Assembly (NCBI GenBank): GCA_932521025.1
Contig: OW051468.1
Coordinates: forward strand, 6,386,064 to 6,450,063
Reading direction: 5' to 3'
Origin: Oscheius onirici
Taxonomy: Eukaryota > Nematoda > Chromadorea > Rhabditida > Rhabditidae
Length of the DNA stretch: 64,000 bases
The notes beneath the pieces were generated by a model. The model did not search any database and was not told where the DNA came from. It saw only the letters and a program-made list of their open reading frames with translations. The translations under genes were made by a program, and so were the position numbers. Below are positions 45,110 through 57,051 of the stretch, one piece after another; positions within the stretch are counted from its first letter, which is position 1, and every line of letters begins with the position of its first letter.

Positions 45110-45370
45110 TCTGCAAGGTCTGAAAGTACAGAGACAGATCTCTGTCCCTCTGTAACCCTGTCCCTTTGTCTCTCTGTCCACCTGTCCCTCTCTGTCCCCC
45201 TGTCTCTCTTTCTATCCCTCTGATTCTCTGTCCCCCTGTTCCTCTCTGTCCCCGTCCCCCTATCCCTCTGTAACCCTGTTCCTCTATCCCTCTGTCCCTC
45301 TGTCTCCCAGTCCCTCTCTGTCTATCTGTCCCTCCGTCCCTCTGTCTCTATGTCCCTCTGTTTCTAATTT
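45110..45370. repeat. Pyrimidine-rich minisatellite
   Basis: Degenerate tandem repeat of an 8-11 nt unit like TGTCCCTC/TGTCTCTC (for example CTCTGTCCCTCTGTCTCCCA), almost purely C/T on the plus strand with regular G at the unit start. It lies about 260 bp before the RIOK2 start. Likely replication-slippage prone and length-polymorphic. Confidence 0.9.
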
Positions 45371-45629
45371 CTCGACTTTCTCTCTGTCCACTCTTGCATT
45401 CTGCAGAACGCTTTCCCGTATTCCTAACCCGCACTTGATTCTCTACTGTCTGGAAACCGTCCCCAGTATAAAAATAATCAAAGTCCACGCGCTTGCAAGT
45501 TGACTTGTCTAAACTTGTTACACTAACTCCTTTCCCCTTAATTGTGCGCACAAATTGCTCCATTTTGATTGCCAATTAAAGCTTCCGACAGACACACTAA
45601 CACACACACAGACCTGGGAGCAATTTAAA

Positions 45630-47576
<1,947 letters not shown>

Positions 47577-47639
47577 CTCTATTGTTGATTGTTACTGTTA
47601 TTCCTGGCTTATACTTTGTTAAAATTTAAATAGTGATCT

Positions 47640-50530
47640 TATTCTCTTTGCAGTCTTTTTAGACATAAGCCAAGAAGTTTGAGAAGGATTGTCGGTGACT
47701 GGCCGTAGAAGATTGCAATTCAATTGCCCTTGTTTTTCACAATCCGTGCGCTTGCTCTTCAAGTCGCTCTACCTGGTAGACCTACTGCCGATTGTGGAAA
47801 AGAAGGGGGGTTCCGGTCCCAGGACTGCGACACAGAGGGACCGACATGTCAACACCCGTGGTTGGTTCGAGGCCTGCTCAACGTCTGTCAGCTCAACTGC
47901 CAATCCATTCACTCGAAGAGGCGTCTATTCGAACTCGAAGAAGCGCTACTCAAGATATCCTTCGATGTCGTTGGCCTGAGCGAGACCTGGAAGTCTGGAA
48001 GTGGTCAAGAGCTGCTGAGGAAGTCTGGATGCCATCTACTCTACAGTGGTGGCCAGTACAACCGACGCGGCGTCGGCTTCATTGTTGCTCCGCATCTCGT
48101 CCCCAACATTCATCGCTTCACACCGATAGACGACAAATGCTGCACTCTGGAGCTGAGAGGGCCGAATTGGAGTCTTGTCCTAGTCATGGGCTACGCACCC
48201 ACAGGAGACGCCGATGACGCCGACTACGACCGCTTCCTGAGCAAGATCCAAAGAGCTGCGTACAACTCGACAGGCGGATCCTTATGGAAACAGGGGCTGC
48301 CAGTCGGGGCCAATGGTGTGAGTAAGGGTCAGGGCGCTGGAATCATGAGCCAGTCGAACTTTCCCAAAAAGCACCAGCGGTGTACAATAGTGCTCGGAGA
48401 TTGGAATGCCTCGGTAGGAAAGCGAATCCATCCACACGAACCTTCGATCGGAGCTTACGGCTACGGCACCAGAAACCGTCGAGGCGACCAGCTTGTCTCT
48501 TTTTGTCAACAACACGGTTGGGACGTCGCCAGTACTTTCCAAAAGCAACGATCTGGTAGAAAGTGGACCTGGAGATCGCCGAACGGAACCACTCTCAAGG
48601 AATACGACCTGTTCCTCGTCAGAAGGACTAACATCGTACGGAACGTTCACGTCATCAACCAGTTCAACTTCCGCAGTGATCATCGTCTTGTCCGCCTCAT
48701 ACTCGACCTACAGGCTAAGTTTCCAAGCCGTAGAGCACAGACGACACAGAAGAAGATAAACTGGCCGCTGTTCCGTCATGCAATCCAGGAGAAGAGAAGC
48801 AATGGAGGATCCCGATCCAGCTGCGCAGTACCGAGGCATTCGTGAAGTCTTCGCTGAGGCCCGTGCTGTTGCTACTGAAAGGATCCCAAGAGCAAAAAGG
48901 CTCTCCGCCAACACTAGAGTCCTTTTCGATCAACGACGAGCTTTACTGGCCAAGGATGATGCTCTTTCGAGAATCCAACTGGTCCAGATGAACGAGTTGC
49001 TGCGCTCTACAATTGGTTCGGATATTGAGAAGAACCTTCTTACCCGTTATCGTCAGACGCTTGTGTCAAAGAGGCTCTTCGAGGATATATCGACTCCTGC
49101 GATCGGTCAACTCCAAAGGAAAGACGGCTCTCGAACTGCCAGCTCCCAAGATGTGCGAGATCGAGTCAAGGAATTCTTTGATGAGTTGTACCAGCAAACG
49201 GTGAATGTGGTTCCGTCAGTGAAGCCACCTCTGGAGGAAGTGCCACCAGTTCTCGAGGAAGAAGTGTGGAAGCAGCTGCGCAGGATGAAGATGAGGACAG
49301 CTCCGGGCCATGACTCCATAACGACGATGCAGCTCCGAGTCGCGGAAGCTGAGATGGTGCCTCTTCTAGCACGTCTCTTCACTCGGATGCTTCAACACCA
49401 TATGGTTCCTTCCGGATTCGGAGATTCGATCACTATGCTCCATCCCGAAGAAAGACCATACCGACCTGACCAACTTCCGCCCAATCTCCGTATTACCAGC
49501 CCCATACAAGCTGTTCACGCGAGTTATGTTGGCCAGGATGCATCGAAGTTTGGAGTTCAACCAGCCAGTCGAACAGGCCGGATTTCGTCGAACCTACTCC
49601 ACAGTGGAACACCTTCACACCATCAAGCAGCTGATCGACAAGGCCTACGGTTATCGGAATCATCTGTATCTAGTGTTTGTCGATTTCCGGAAAGCCTACG
49701 ACACCATCGAGTGGGACGCCGTGTGGAACTCTCTCCAACAACACGGAGCGGACCAACTCTACGTCGAGATGCTGCGGAAGGTCTATACACGCAGCTGGCT
49801 GCAAAATCAAGGTGCACGAAGATCTAGTGGATGTTGACATCAAGCGCGGAGTCCGCCAAGGCTGCGTGCTCTCTCCACTTCTCTTCAACGCTGTGCTGGA
49901 GGACATCTTTCGTCGACTCATCTGGGACGACCTCGGTTTCAACATCAACGGCCGTAAGCTGAATCATCTTCGCTACGCCGATGACGTTGTTCTTGTCGGA
50001 AAGAGTCTGAGAGCTGTACAGCGGATGGTAACCGAACTGGAACAAGTAAACCGTAGCATTGGATTGGAAGTCAATCTTCGCAAGACAGTTGCGATGACCG
50101 AAGCCTACGAGGGAGATCTGCGTGTGTCTGGACAGACAATCCAGTTTGTCCAGCATTTCACCTATCTTGGATGTTCGGGAAACCTGCACCTCAGAGAGCC
50201 AGGAGTTGTCTCGAAGGATCGGAGCTTCGTGGGGAGCTTTCAATCGTCACCGTCTCTTCCTTACCAAGAGGACCGTGCCGATGAAGATGAAGCGCAAGGC
50301 TACCTGACCTGTATCGTCCCAAGTCTTCTGTACGACTGCGAACTCTGGAGCATTCGAATCGATGAGCTGAGGAAACTAGCAGCAGTGCAGCGACGACAGG
50401 AAAGAGCAATGCTGGGCTTCACTCTTCTCGACCGTAGAAGGAATGAGGACGTGAGGAGAATGACAGTTAGAAATATGAATTCGATCAGCGGAATTCAAAA
50501 GTTCGGATATTTGTACATCCGGCATTGTAT
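47640..50530 (+). mobile_element. Decayed RTE-type LINE (endonuclease plus reverse transcriptase)
   Basis: An APE-type endonuclease domain starts near LNVCQLNCQSIHSKRR and includes VVGLSETWKSGSG, GVGFIVAPHL, LVLVMGYAPTGDADD, TIVLGDWNASVGKRI and RKWTWRSPNGT. The reverse transcriptase shows LTNFRPISVLPAPYKL, FVDFRKAYDTIEW, IKRGVRQGCVLSPLLFN and LRYADDVVLVGKS (catalytic YADD), with a C-terminal end such as SLLYDCELWSIRI. The order and motifs fit the RTE clade. Frame changes are needed at about 48780, 49440, 49790 and 50170-50310, so no intact polyprotein remains. The 5' and 3' ends are not sharply defined; the 3' side runs into the next transposon. Confidence 0.85.
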
Positions 50531-50611
50531 ATTGCAGTTGAAATTGGCTGTTGAAATTGACCAGAACTAGTTGAAATTGACCAGGTCAATTTCAACTATT
50601 AAAAATCGAGA

Positions 50612-52552
50612 TGCAGTTGAAATTGACCGGAAATAAAAAAATTAAAAATTCACGGGCTTTTCCATTTTTTTGTGGTTTTTCAAAAATTTTGACAACTAGA
50701 AAGTGAAGAATTACTACGTTTCGCTACGGGCAACCAAATTTCGCTATTTTCCTGGACAATAACTCGTTTTTCTACTTTTTTTTTGTGTTTTATCGAAGTT
50801 TGCGACAACCAGGCAAGAAAAGGAAACATTTTCCTCGGAAAATAAGACTTTTTATGCAGCAAGAAGTATTTATTGACCAAAATAAAACAAAAACAGTAAC
50901 AATGTGAAAGAATGAAGAAGGAAACAATGAAATTTACTTGTTGCTGCAACAAGAATTAGTTTTGTGGCAACGAGAGTTGCAACGTTGCGGGCTGTACAAG
51001 AACATCGGTTAGAATCACATTTGCCATCGCAGTTGCAATGTTTGTATCCCTGGCCTCCAGTGACCGAATCCAAGGAAATTGCAGCTCGAAAGCAGTTCGA
51101 TGTCGGGGACTCCGGATTGAAGTACAAAGCATTCTTCGAGCGGTTCCACTTGGTTTCTTGCGAAATAATGTGGAAGACGTCCGCTCGGTGTTCCAAGTCT
51201 AAAACTCTGTTGGAGGAACAAAAAAAAACTTGACTAACTTGTAAAATCCGTCCCGCTTTTAAAGCACAACAGCCATCAGACTTCTTGCTCCAGCTTTTGG
51301 ACGATCCACTTCCGGAATCGCTACCAAAACCGATTTTCCTACTTCGATTGTTCCGTATCTATAGGAATAACAGTTTAGGAAAAACTGTAGCGTACCTGCT
51401 GTTTGAAGCTTGGAGCATTTTTGGGTACTTTGATGATACATGCATACATGCTGGTTTCTCCATAGTAATGAAGTAGAAAATATCTAGAGGTAATTACTCT
51501 AGCTAATGACTAAACTATCAAGCAAGTACTATATTTTGCATCTGGTAGCCTATCTAATTAATTTTGAATAACTAATTTATGTGATTTTGCTGCAATTAGT
51601 AAATAGTGGAGAAAGTGTTGCATGTATCATCAAAGAACCCATTTTTGTATCCGTAGATACCCATCAGTTAATCTTCCTTGTGTAAAATATGACTAGCCCT
51701 CGGGGTTATAAGGAATCCGTAATAGATTTTCGAGCTCTCTCTCAGAAATTTCGTCTTTCTTCACTATATTACCGTTTTGCTATAAACCATAATCGAGAAC
51801 TAGCCTTTCTCTTCTTCTTCAAGCACTGTGAGTTGGGAAAAGGGGAAAGAATTTTATCTGTTTGACGTCGAAGTGCCAGACCGGATTGTTCTCGCAGATG
51901 ATTGATCAGCGCAATTTTGTCCTCCCATGTCCTTTCGTCATCTTCGACATATTCCTCCTCAGGCCCATGAAACAATTCTTCCTCGATGTGCTCTTCTCCG
52001 TCGACCACGATTTCTGGCACTACTTGAAGTGACTCCTGGGCCGCGTCGTTATGATTGGCATCGAAACCTGGAGCGATGAAAAAATTATTAATTTCAAAAA
52101 TAACTAACCAAATAAAGCCTTGAACGGCGATCTTCCAATCCCGCGACGACCTAAAACTACAAATTTTCTACAAAAACAAAGAAACTTACTTGACACCGCT
52201 CGTTGTGTTTAGAACTGATGATAGGTCTTACCACCAATCCCTTCTTTGCCTTTCCTTTTTTTGCCATCGTGCACTGTGCTGCTCTCTTACGTCATCGAGA
52301 CCCTCTTCTGACATCTGGCCGTCTGTAACAGTTGTTTTGCGATAAAAAATACAGAAAATAAAAGAAAACTTGAAGAAATAGAAAAACTAGAATAAAGCAA
52401 CAACTAGAGCCTTTCTCCTCGTTTTAGGTCTCATAGGTTTAGAATATGTGTGCTTTTATCGAAGTGAACAAAAATAAACATAAAAATAAGGGAAATAATA
52501 ATAAAAACTGAAGAAAAACGAAATAAAACGTGTCCGGTCAATTTCAACTGCA
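50612..52552. mobile_element. Internally deleted integrase-type DNA transposon (Ginger/KRBA2-like)
   Basis: 19-bp terminal inverted repeats TGCAGTTGAAATTGACCGG at 50612-50630 and its complement at 52534-52552. Extra copies of GTTGAAATTGACC in both orientations lie just outside the left end (50533-50600). The minus-strand interior carries pieces of a retroviral-type integrase gene (separate entry). Cut-and-paste elements with such integrases belong to the Ginger group. No clear target-site duplication was found. Confidence 0.7.
50934..52267 (-). pseudogene. Broken integrase gene with KRBA2-type Cys-rich tail
   Basis: From the N-terminus (52267): MAKKGKAKKGLVVRPIISSK then HNERCQ, which is the segment normally just before the integrase catalytic core. 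The core is missing, and the next recognisable piece is RRGIGRSPFKALFGFDAN, the segment normally after the core. It continues with DKIALINHLREQSGLALRRQ, VGKSVLVAIPEVDRPKAGAR and a Cys-rich end (HCNCDGKCDSNRCSC, then CNSRCHKTNSCC after a one-base frame change at about 50980). The catalytic Asp/Glu triad is therefore absent. The layout is that of transposon-borne integrases related to vertebrate KRBA2. The gene cannot encode an active enzyme. Confidence 0.7.
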
Positions 52553-52959
52553 ACATGTATGTTGCTGTTAGAACTGTTTTTCAGTGTAAACTGTTTACAC
52601 TAGTTCAAAGTGATCTATTTCAGTTCACAGTGTTCAGTGTAAAGTGTTTACGAGATATTTTCGCTTTTTATCGTAATTTTTATCGAAAATTCATAAAAAT
52701 TCCGACATTTTGACACCAAAACGGCTAGAATAAAACCTTTCAATCACTTTTTGACCCAATTTCGTCATAGTTTTATCTCGTTTTTTTCTTGATTCTATCC
52801 ATTTTTGTTGATTTCTACCAGTATTTTCGATGAAAAAAAGCAAAGCTTGCAATACAAAAGTTTATTGCAAGCTTTACAACACAAGAATAAAAGAAAGTCA
52901 ACTACAATTTGTTACAGCACTTTGCGCTAGATTTGTGACAGCGGGAATTGCGGAGAAGA
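52553..52959. other. Intergenic with small palindromes
   Basis: Contains the near-palindrome AGTGTAAACTGTTTACACT at about 52585 with partial copies (CAGTGTAAAGTGTTTAC) downstream, and the hairpin AAGCTTGCAATA / TATTGCAAGCTT at about 52842-52873. No gene is recognised. Confidence 0.5.
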
Positions 52960-53262
52960 TTTTTCTTGCGACAGGATCAACTCCAGCATCAACTTCATAC
53001 CGTTGTTCATCGGTCCTAACGACGAGGATATCATTCGTCCCATCGATCTGGTACAACCGAAGATACAACTCGTCTATCGGGAACTGGAGATCGCCGATCC
53101 GGACGACCCCGAGTACTTTCCGACCTCTCTGGCAAAATCAGCTGCAGTAGCCAAAAAGACCATCCAAGATATTGAACAAAGATTGGATCGCTTCTGGAAG
53201 AGCTGGTACCCGAAAGAGCCTGAAGGGAGCTTTCAACCGCTCCCACATGGCCTACGCGGCTG
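52960..53262 (+). pseudogene. Probable BEL/Pao retrotransposon remnant
   Basis: An open stretch reads IRPIDLVQPKIQLVYRELEI, DPDDPEYFPTSLAKSA and DIEQRLDRFWKSWYPKEPEG. This resembles the C-terminal domain of BEL/Pao polyproteins, where a proline-rich DPEYxP segment precedes the FWxxW motif. Only about 100 residues remain, with no protease, reverse transcriptase, integrase or LTR nearby. Assignment is by motif memory and moderate. Confidence 0.45.
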
Positions 53263-53296
53263 ACAAGCAGCAGCTCCCAGAAGCAACTACTCCCAA

Positions 53297-53725
53297 TCAG
53301 AACCATTCCAGCTGACGATGGAGGAAGACGGTGCCCATGTCGGATGCGAGAACCAGTAGATCGGCCAGATACTGAAGACGGTAGGTGATCTCGCCCGTGT
53401 ACATCCACTCGACCAGTTTGTGGACACAGTATGGATGATAGCTGGTCAGATCCATTATGAGAGGCAGACGTCCGCACTTGCTCAGAAGACGGGCCAGCTT
53501 GCTCGAATGACCACCAGCCAGAGCGGAGTGCAGATACTCCCTGTCTTCTCCTTCCAGGACGAAGATGATGTCGCACGTCTCTTCTCGCTTCCTCAGATTC
53601 TTCAGGTAGATTCCGGGCTTCTGGAGGTGGTTCGGAGAGACGTCGATGGAGTAGCTGATGTGGTTGCTGAAAGCAGAAGGTTTGAGGTTTGGGTAGACGT
53701 ACCTGGTGGAAGACTTGCTCTGCAT
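53297..53725 (-). CDS. Small BTB-domain protein
   Basis: A single exon encodes 142 residues. After a 50-residue N-terminal stretch comes a BTB fold: REETCDIIFVLEGEDREYLH, GHSSKLARLLSKCGRLPLIM, YCVHKLVEWMYTGEITY and LADLLVLASDMGTVFLHRQL. No MATH, BACK or kelch region follows, so it is a stand-alone BTB protein, and the CUL3-binding role seen in other BTB proteins is inference. The earlier in-frame codon at 53758 is TTG, so the ATG at 53725 is preferred. It is divergent from the RING gene 200 bp away. Confidence 0.65.
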   Translation of the reverse strand: MQSKSSTRYVYPNLKPSAFSNHISYSIDVSPNHLQKPGIYLKNLRKREETCDIIFVLEGEDREYLHSALAGGHSSKLARLLSKCGRLPLIMDLTSYHPYCVHKLVEWMYTGEITYRLQYLADLLVLASDMGTVFLHRQLEWF

Positions 53726-53924
53726 CCTGAGGAGTCGTCCCGGCGTCGCAGCAAACAATGGTTTCCTTTGACAATTGCTTGCTTTTATTGCTCAAAAACA
53801 CTTCTTCAATGGTTTTTTTTCAAAGTTTACAAAAAGGTTCAATTTACATTTGTTTTCAAAAAAATTTCAAAGAAAGTGACGAAATTGCCGTAAGCCTTTT
53901 CATAGGCACAGAAGAACTCATGGG

Positions 53925-54332
53925 ATGTTCTCGCTGCCGTCACCCATCCCGTCGACGGATCTCTTTGACGTCCTTCCCCAATCCGTCTACCGTCATCTGC
54001 CAGAGACGCGGATTTCGCTGCCGATCGAGACAATCTTCCAGCCAGAAGACAAAGTGCCGAAGAAGAGGATCGAGGAGACTGTCAGTTTCGAGACACTGCT
54101 CTATCGCCGATTCCTGCACAGTCAGCAGCCTTGTCCTCTCTGCGAACGTCCTTTGAGCCTCTTCCAACTAACTGCTGTCGCTCCGTGTGCCCATCTACTG
54201 CATGTCGAGTGTCTTGAAGAGACGAAGAGGAGAGGACAGTCGTGTCCAAGATGTCAGGAGGGAGAGACAAGGGACAAGGGACTCTTCGAGCAGCTCATTG
54301 TTTTCGTCTGTTGTTTGAACAGGTTTAAATAA
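53925..54332 (+). CDS. Small RING-finger protein
   Basis: A single exon encodes 135 residues. The N-terminal half is Pro-rich (MFSLPSPIPSTDLFDVLPQS). The C-terminal half holds a RING-H2-like finger: CPLCERPLSLFQLTAVAPCA then HLLHVECLEETKRRGQSCPR and CQEG, with a Cys-x2-Cys, Cys-x-His-x3-His-x2-Cys and Cys-x2-Cys pattern. Such proteins are usually E3 ubiquitin ligases. AATAAA (TTAAATAAATATC) sits just past the stop. No specific family member is recognised. It is head-to-head with the BTB gene. Confidence 0.7.
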   Translation: MFSLPSPIPSTDLFDVLPQSVYRHLPETRISLPIETIFQPEDKVPKKRIEETVSFETLLYRRFLHSQQPCPLCERPLSLFQLTAVAPCAHLLHVECLEETKRRGQSCPRCQEGETRDKGLFEQLIVFVCCLNRFK

Positions 54333-54748
54333 ATATCAGGTACTTTATCTAGTTTCCAAAATATTCGTGTTTTTTTACTCTCTATTCGAAAAAGCTCACA
54401 TTCTGATCCGCGACGATCCGAGAACTCTGACTAACTACAAGGCTCGGAGACTTTTCCATTCGATACATTTGCGTGGTCACCATCATCGAACCGAGATAAT
54501 TTTGAAATAGAGGCAGTTACATCAAAATAAGTTTCCTGCGAAAGGGAAAAGTTTACTGGAAACATTCTTTTTGAAAATTTAAAAAGCGCGCCCTTTTGCG
54601 CTAATTTGACAAATTTCGACAAGTTGAGACTTATAACGTTTCCAAAAGCGAAAGTTGATTCAGTTCGTCTCTGTAGTGCTACCTTGGAATGTCGTCTTCT
54701 ACCTTCTATTGAAACGCCTTCTACTTTCCCATCAGGTTAGATCTTTCT

Positions 54749-57051
54749 CTATTTTTCTCTGGTAGCTTCAAAAAATGGGTGCCCGCCTTTTCCACCGCGA
54801 TCTTTTGAAAAGTAGAACAGAGACGGCAATGTGACAGGCAGGTCGTGAATCCGCCACGACTGACAGCCTTCGAAAGAAGGTTTCATGCTCGGTCTTTTCC
54901 GGTTCCTTGGGCATCTCCCTGAATCCACAGCGGTGTTTGGTATAGCTCTTGGAGACTCTTGGATTGCTAGGGAAGGCTGATAGTTCTCTCTATGAACAGT
55001 TGACGGTTCAATTGTTTCCGGTTCAGATGTTCTTCCAGTTGAAACGGGTGTAGTGAAAACTACAGGATCCTCCGTCTGAACAGTAGGTGTTTCTGTCTCT
55101 GCTGGCAGTACAATAGTCGGTAAGTCAGAAGGAACATTTGATGGTGCAGTTGGAGAGTCTGTTTCTGGTTCAGAAGTTTTTGTAGTAGGAACAGATGTGG
55201 TAGTCACCGGATCCGCTTCCTGAGTAGTAGAAATATCTGGAACCTCTGTCTGTATTGGCAGCCCTGTAGTCGGTGAGTCTGTAGAAATAGTTGTACTTTC
55301 GACGTTCACTGTAGATAGCTCTTTTGTGAGTACGGTTGTTGAAGAAACTGCTTCAGCTGGTGAGTCAGTCTCAGGTTTTGTTGTAACTTCAGTAGGAACT
55401 GATGTCTCTGTCTCAGCAGTAGAAGGTTCCGGAGCATCTGTGTTCACCGGTCCTACAGTCGTCGAAGAATCAGTTGGGGCATCTGTATTTGTTTCAACTG
55501 TTGAAGGTCCACTCGGCCGTACTGTAGAGACAGTTCCAGTTGGCTGAGTCGGAGAGTCAGTCTCTATTTTAGTGGTACTATCCGTTAGACCATCAGTCGA
55601 TGGCAGTTCAGTAGGATGTGGGTCAGTTGGAACATCTGTCGTTACTTCGAGGATTACGGTAGACGGCTCATTAGGTGGTACTGTAGATGAAGGTATAGCT
55701 TCGGTGGGAAAGTCAGTCGTGGTCACAGGATCTTTTTTCTGGGTAGTAGATGGTTCTGTAGAATCAGTTCTCACAGTTGGTGCGTCAGTTGGCCCATTCG
55801 TTGCTGATGTGCTTACAGGTGCTTCTGTTTGTAGAGGATCTTTAGTAGACGAATCTCCTCTCGTCTCAGTCACATCAGTCTCCTTTGGCGTAGGGGCAGG
55901 GCTCGACCCTTCAGCAGTTTCTTTTGCAGTAGATGAAGAAGACGCGGATTCAGTGCTATGAGCCTCTGTTTCTTGTCTTCTTGTCTCAGCCTGAGTTGGA
56001 GAGCCAGTCACAGCTTTTTCTGTGGATGTCACAGTAGGAGAATCCGTGTCGGGATCAGCAGTAATTCCATTAGAAGCAGGTGTGGTGGCCACTGGTTCCT
56101 CTTTCTGAGTAGACATCTCTGCAGCCTCGGTGGTTTTCTCTGGCACTGTCGTCGATGGAACATGTGTTGTATCTTCCAAAAATACTGTTGTCAGTTCCTT
56201 CGGGACTACTGTAGTTGAAGAGACAGTCTGTGCTGGAGTCTCAGGCTCAGAAGTTCTTTCAGATGGAACTGATGTAGTGGTCACAGGATCTCCTTTCTGT
56301 GTTGTGGAAAGTTCCGGAGCTTCAGTTCTGACAGGTACAACTGTAGTAGGAGAGTCAGTCTGAACCGTCTTCTGGGTAGTAGCAGCTTCAGTTTGAGGTA
56401 CTGTAACCACAGTACTGGGAGTATGAGTCTCTTGTTCAGTCGGAACAGCTGTAGTTGTCTCTGGATTCCTAACTGTAGTCGGAACAGTTGTAGACGGTTG
56501 TACATTATTTGGCTGGTATTTGCAGAAGAACCTCAGACTCTTTCCACAGTCTTCGGTATACCAATAGCTGTCTGAACTCATCTTGACACAGTCTCCCTGC
56601 TTCCTGTTCGGTTGCCCTAAAAGTCACAGTTTTATGCTCCCTCATCGAAATAAGCACCTGGAGCCCATTTGTTGTAGCTCAGAAGCTTCCCTTCCGTATT
56701 GAAAACCTTGTTGAAGATGGTCACACGGGCTCCGAGCCAAGTCCAATCCACGTTCGAATCTAAACCAAATCCTAACAGATTTTTCTCCTCGACTTGCCTT
56801 GAACATATTGCGAAAACATGGAATCTTCGAATGAGGATTCCGGAGTGACTATCTCTCCTCCAACCAGCTTACAGACTGCGAGAGCTGGTGTCCAGGAAGC
56901 CGAGAGATGTACCACCGAGTAACAACTGAAAAGGGGGCTAGTGACTATCAAAAAAGAGAACTCACTTTCTGTCGTAAGGATTGTAAACATCAGGGAAAGG
57001 ACACTGTCCTGCTAAAGCTCCAGCGAACAGTAGTAGCAGAGGAATTAGCAT
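54749..57051 (-). CDS. clec: Secreted C-type lectin with long Thr/Ser/Pro mucin stalk
   Basis: A signal peptide (MLIPLLLLFAGALAGQC) is followed by one C-type lectin domain over four exons: CYSVVHLSASWTPALAVCKL, GGEIVTPESSFEDSMF, WTWLGARVTIFNK, NKWAPGQPNRKQGDCVKMSS and WYTEDCGKSLRFFCKY. The QPN motif replaces the usual EPN/QPD sugar-binding triplet. About 500 residues of TT/PTT/ETDSPT repeats follow, heavily O-glycosylatable. The last 60 residues are not mucin-like (SFEGCQSWRIHDLPVTLP). The intron after MFSQYVQ appears to use a GC donor (GCAAGT). No membrane anchor is seen, so it is probably secreted, perhaps to cuticle or gut lumen. Nematode clec genes are often immune-responsive, which is inference here. 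Confidence 0.85.

Noticed and set aside
48778-49827. Reverse transcriptase as an intact, possibly active gene
   Set aside because: The catalytic YADD motif is present, but at least four frame changes break the polyprotein.
53031-53801. 256-codon minus-strand open frame overlapping the BTB gene
   Set aside because: It is a different frame of the same DNA, with Arg/Ser-rich shadow composition. The BTB frame has a recognisable fold and explains the openness.
55326-56505. Long open frames on the plus strand opposite the lectin gene
   Set aside because: Antisense shadows of the repetitive Thr/Ser codons of the mucin stalk.
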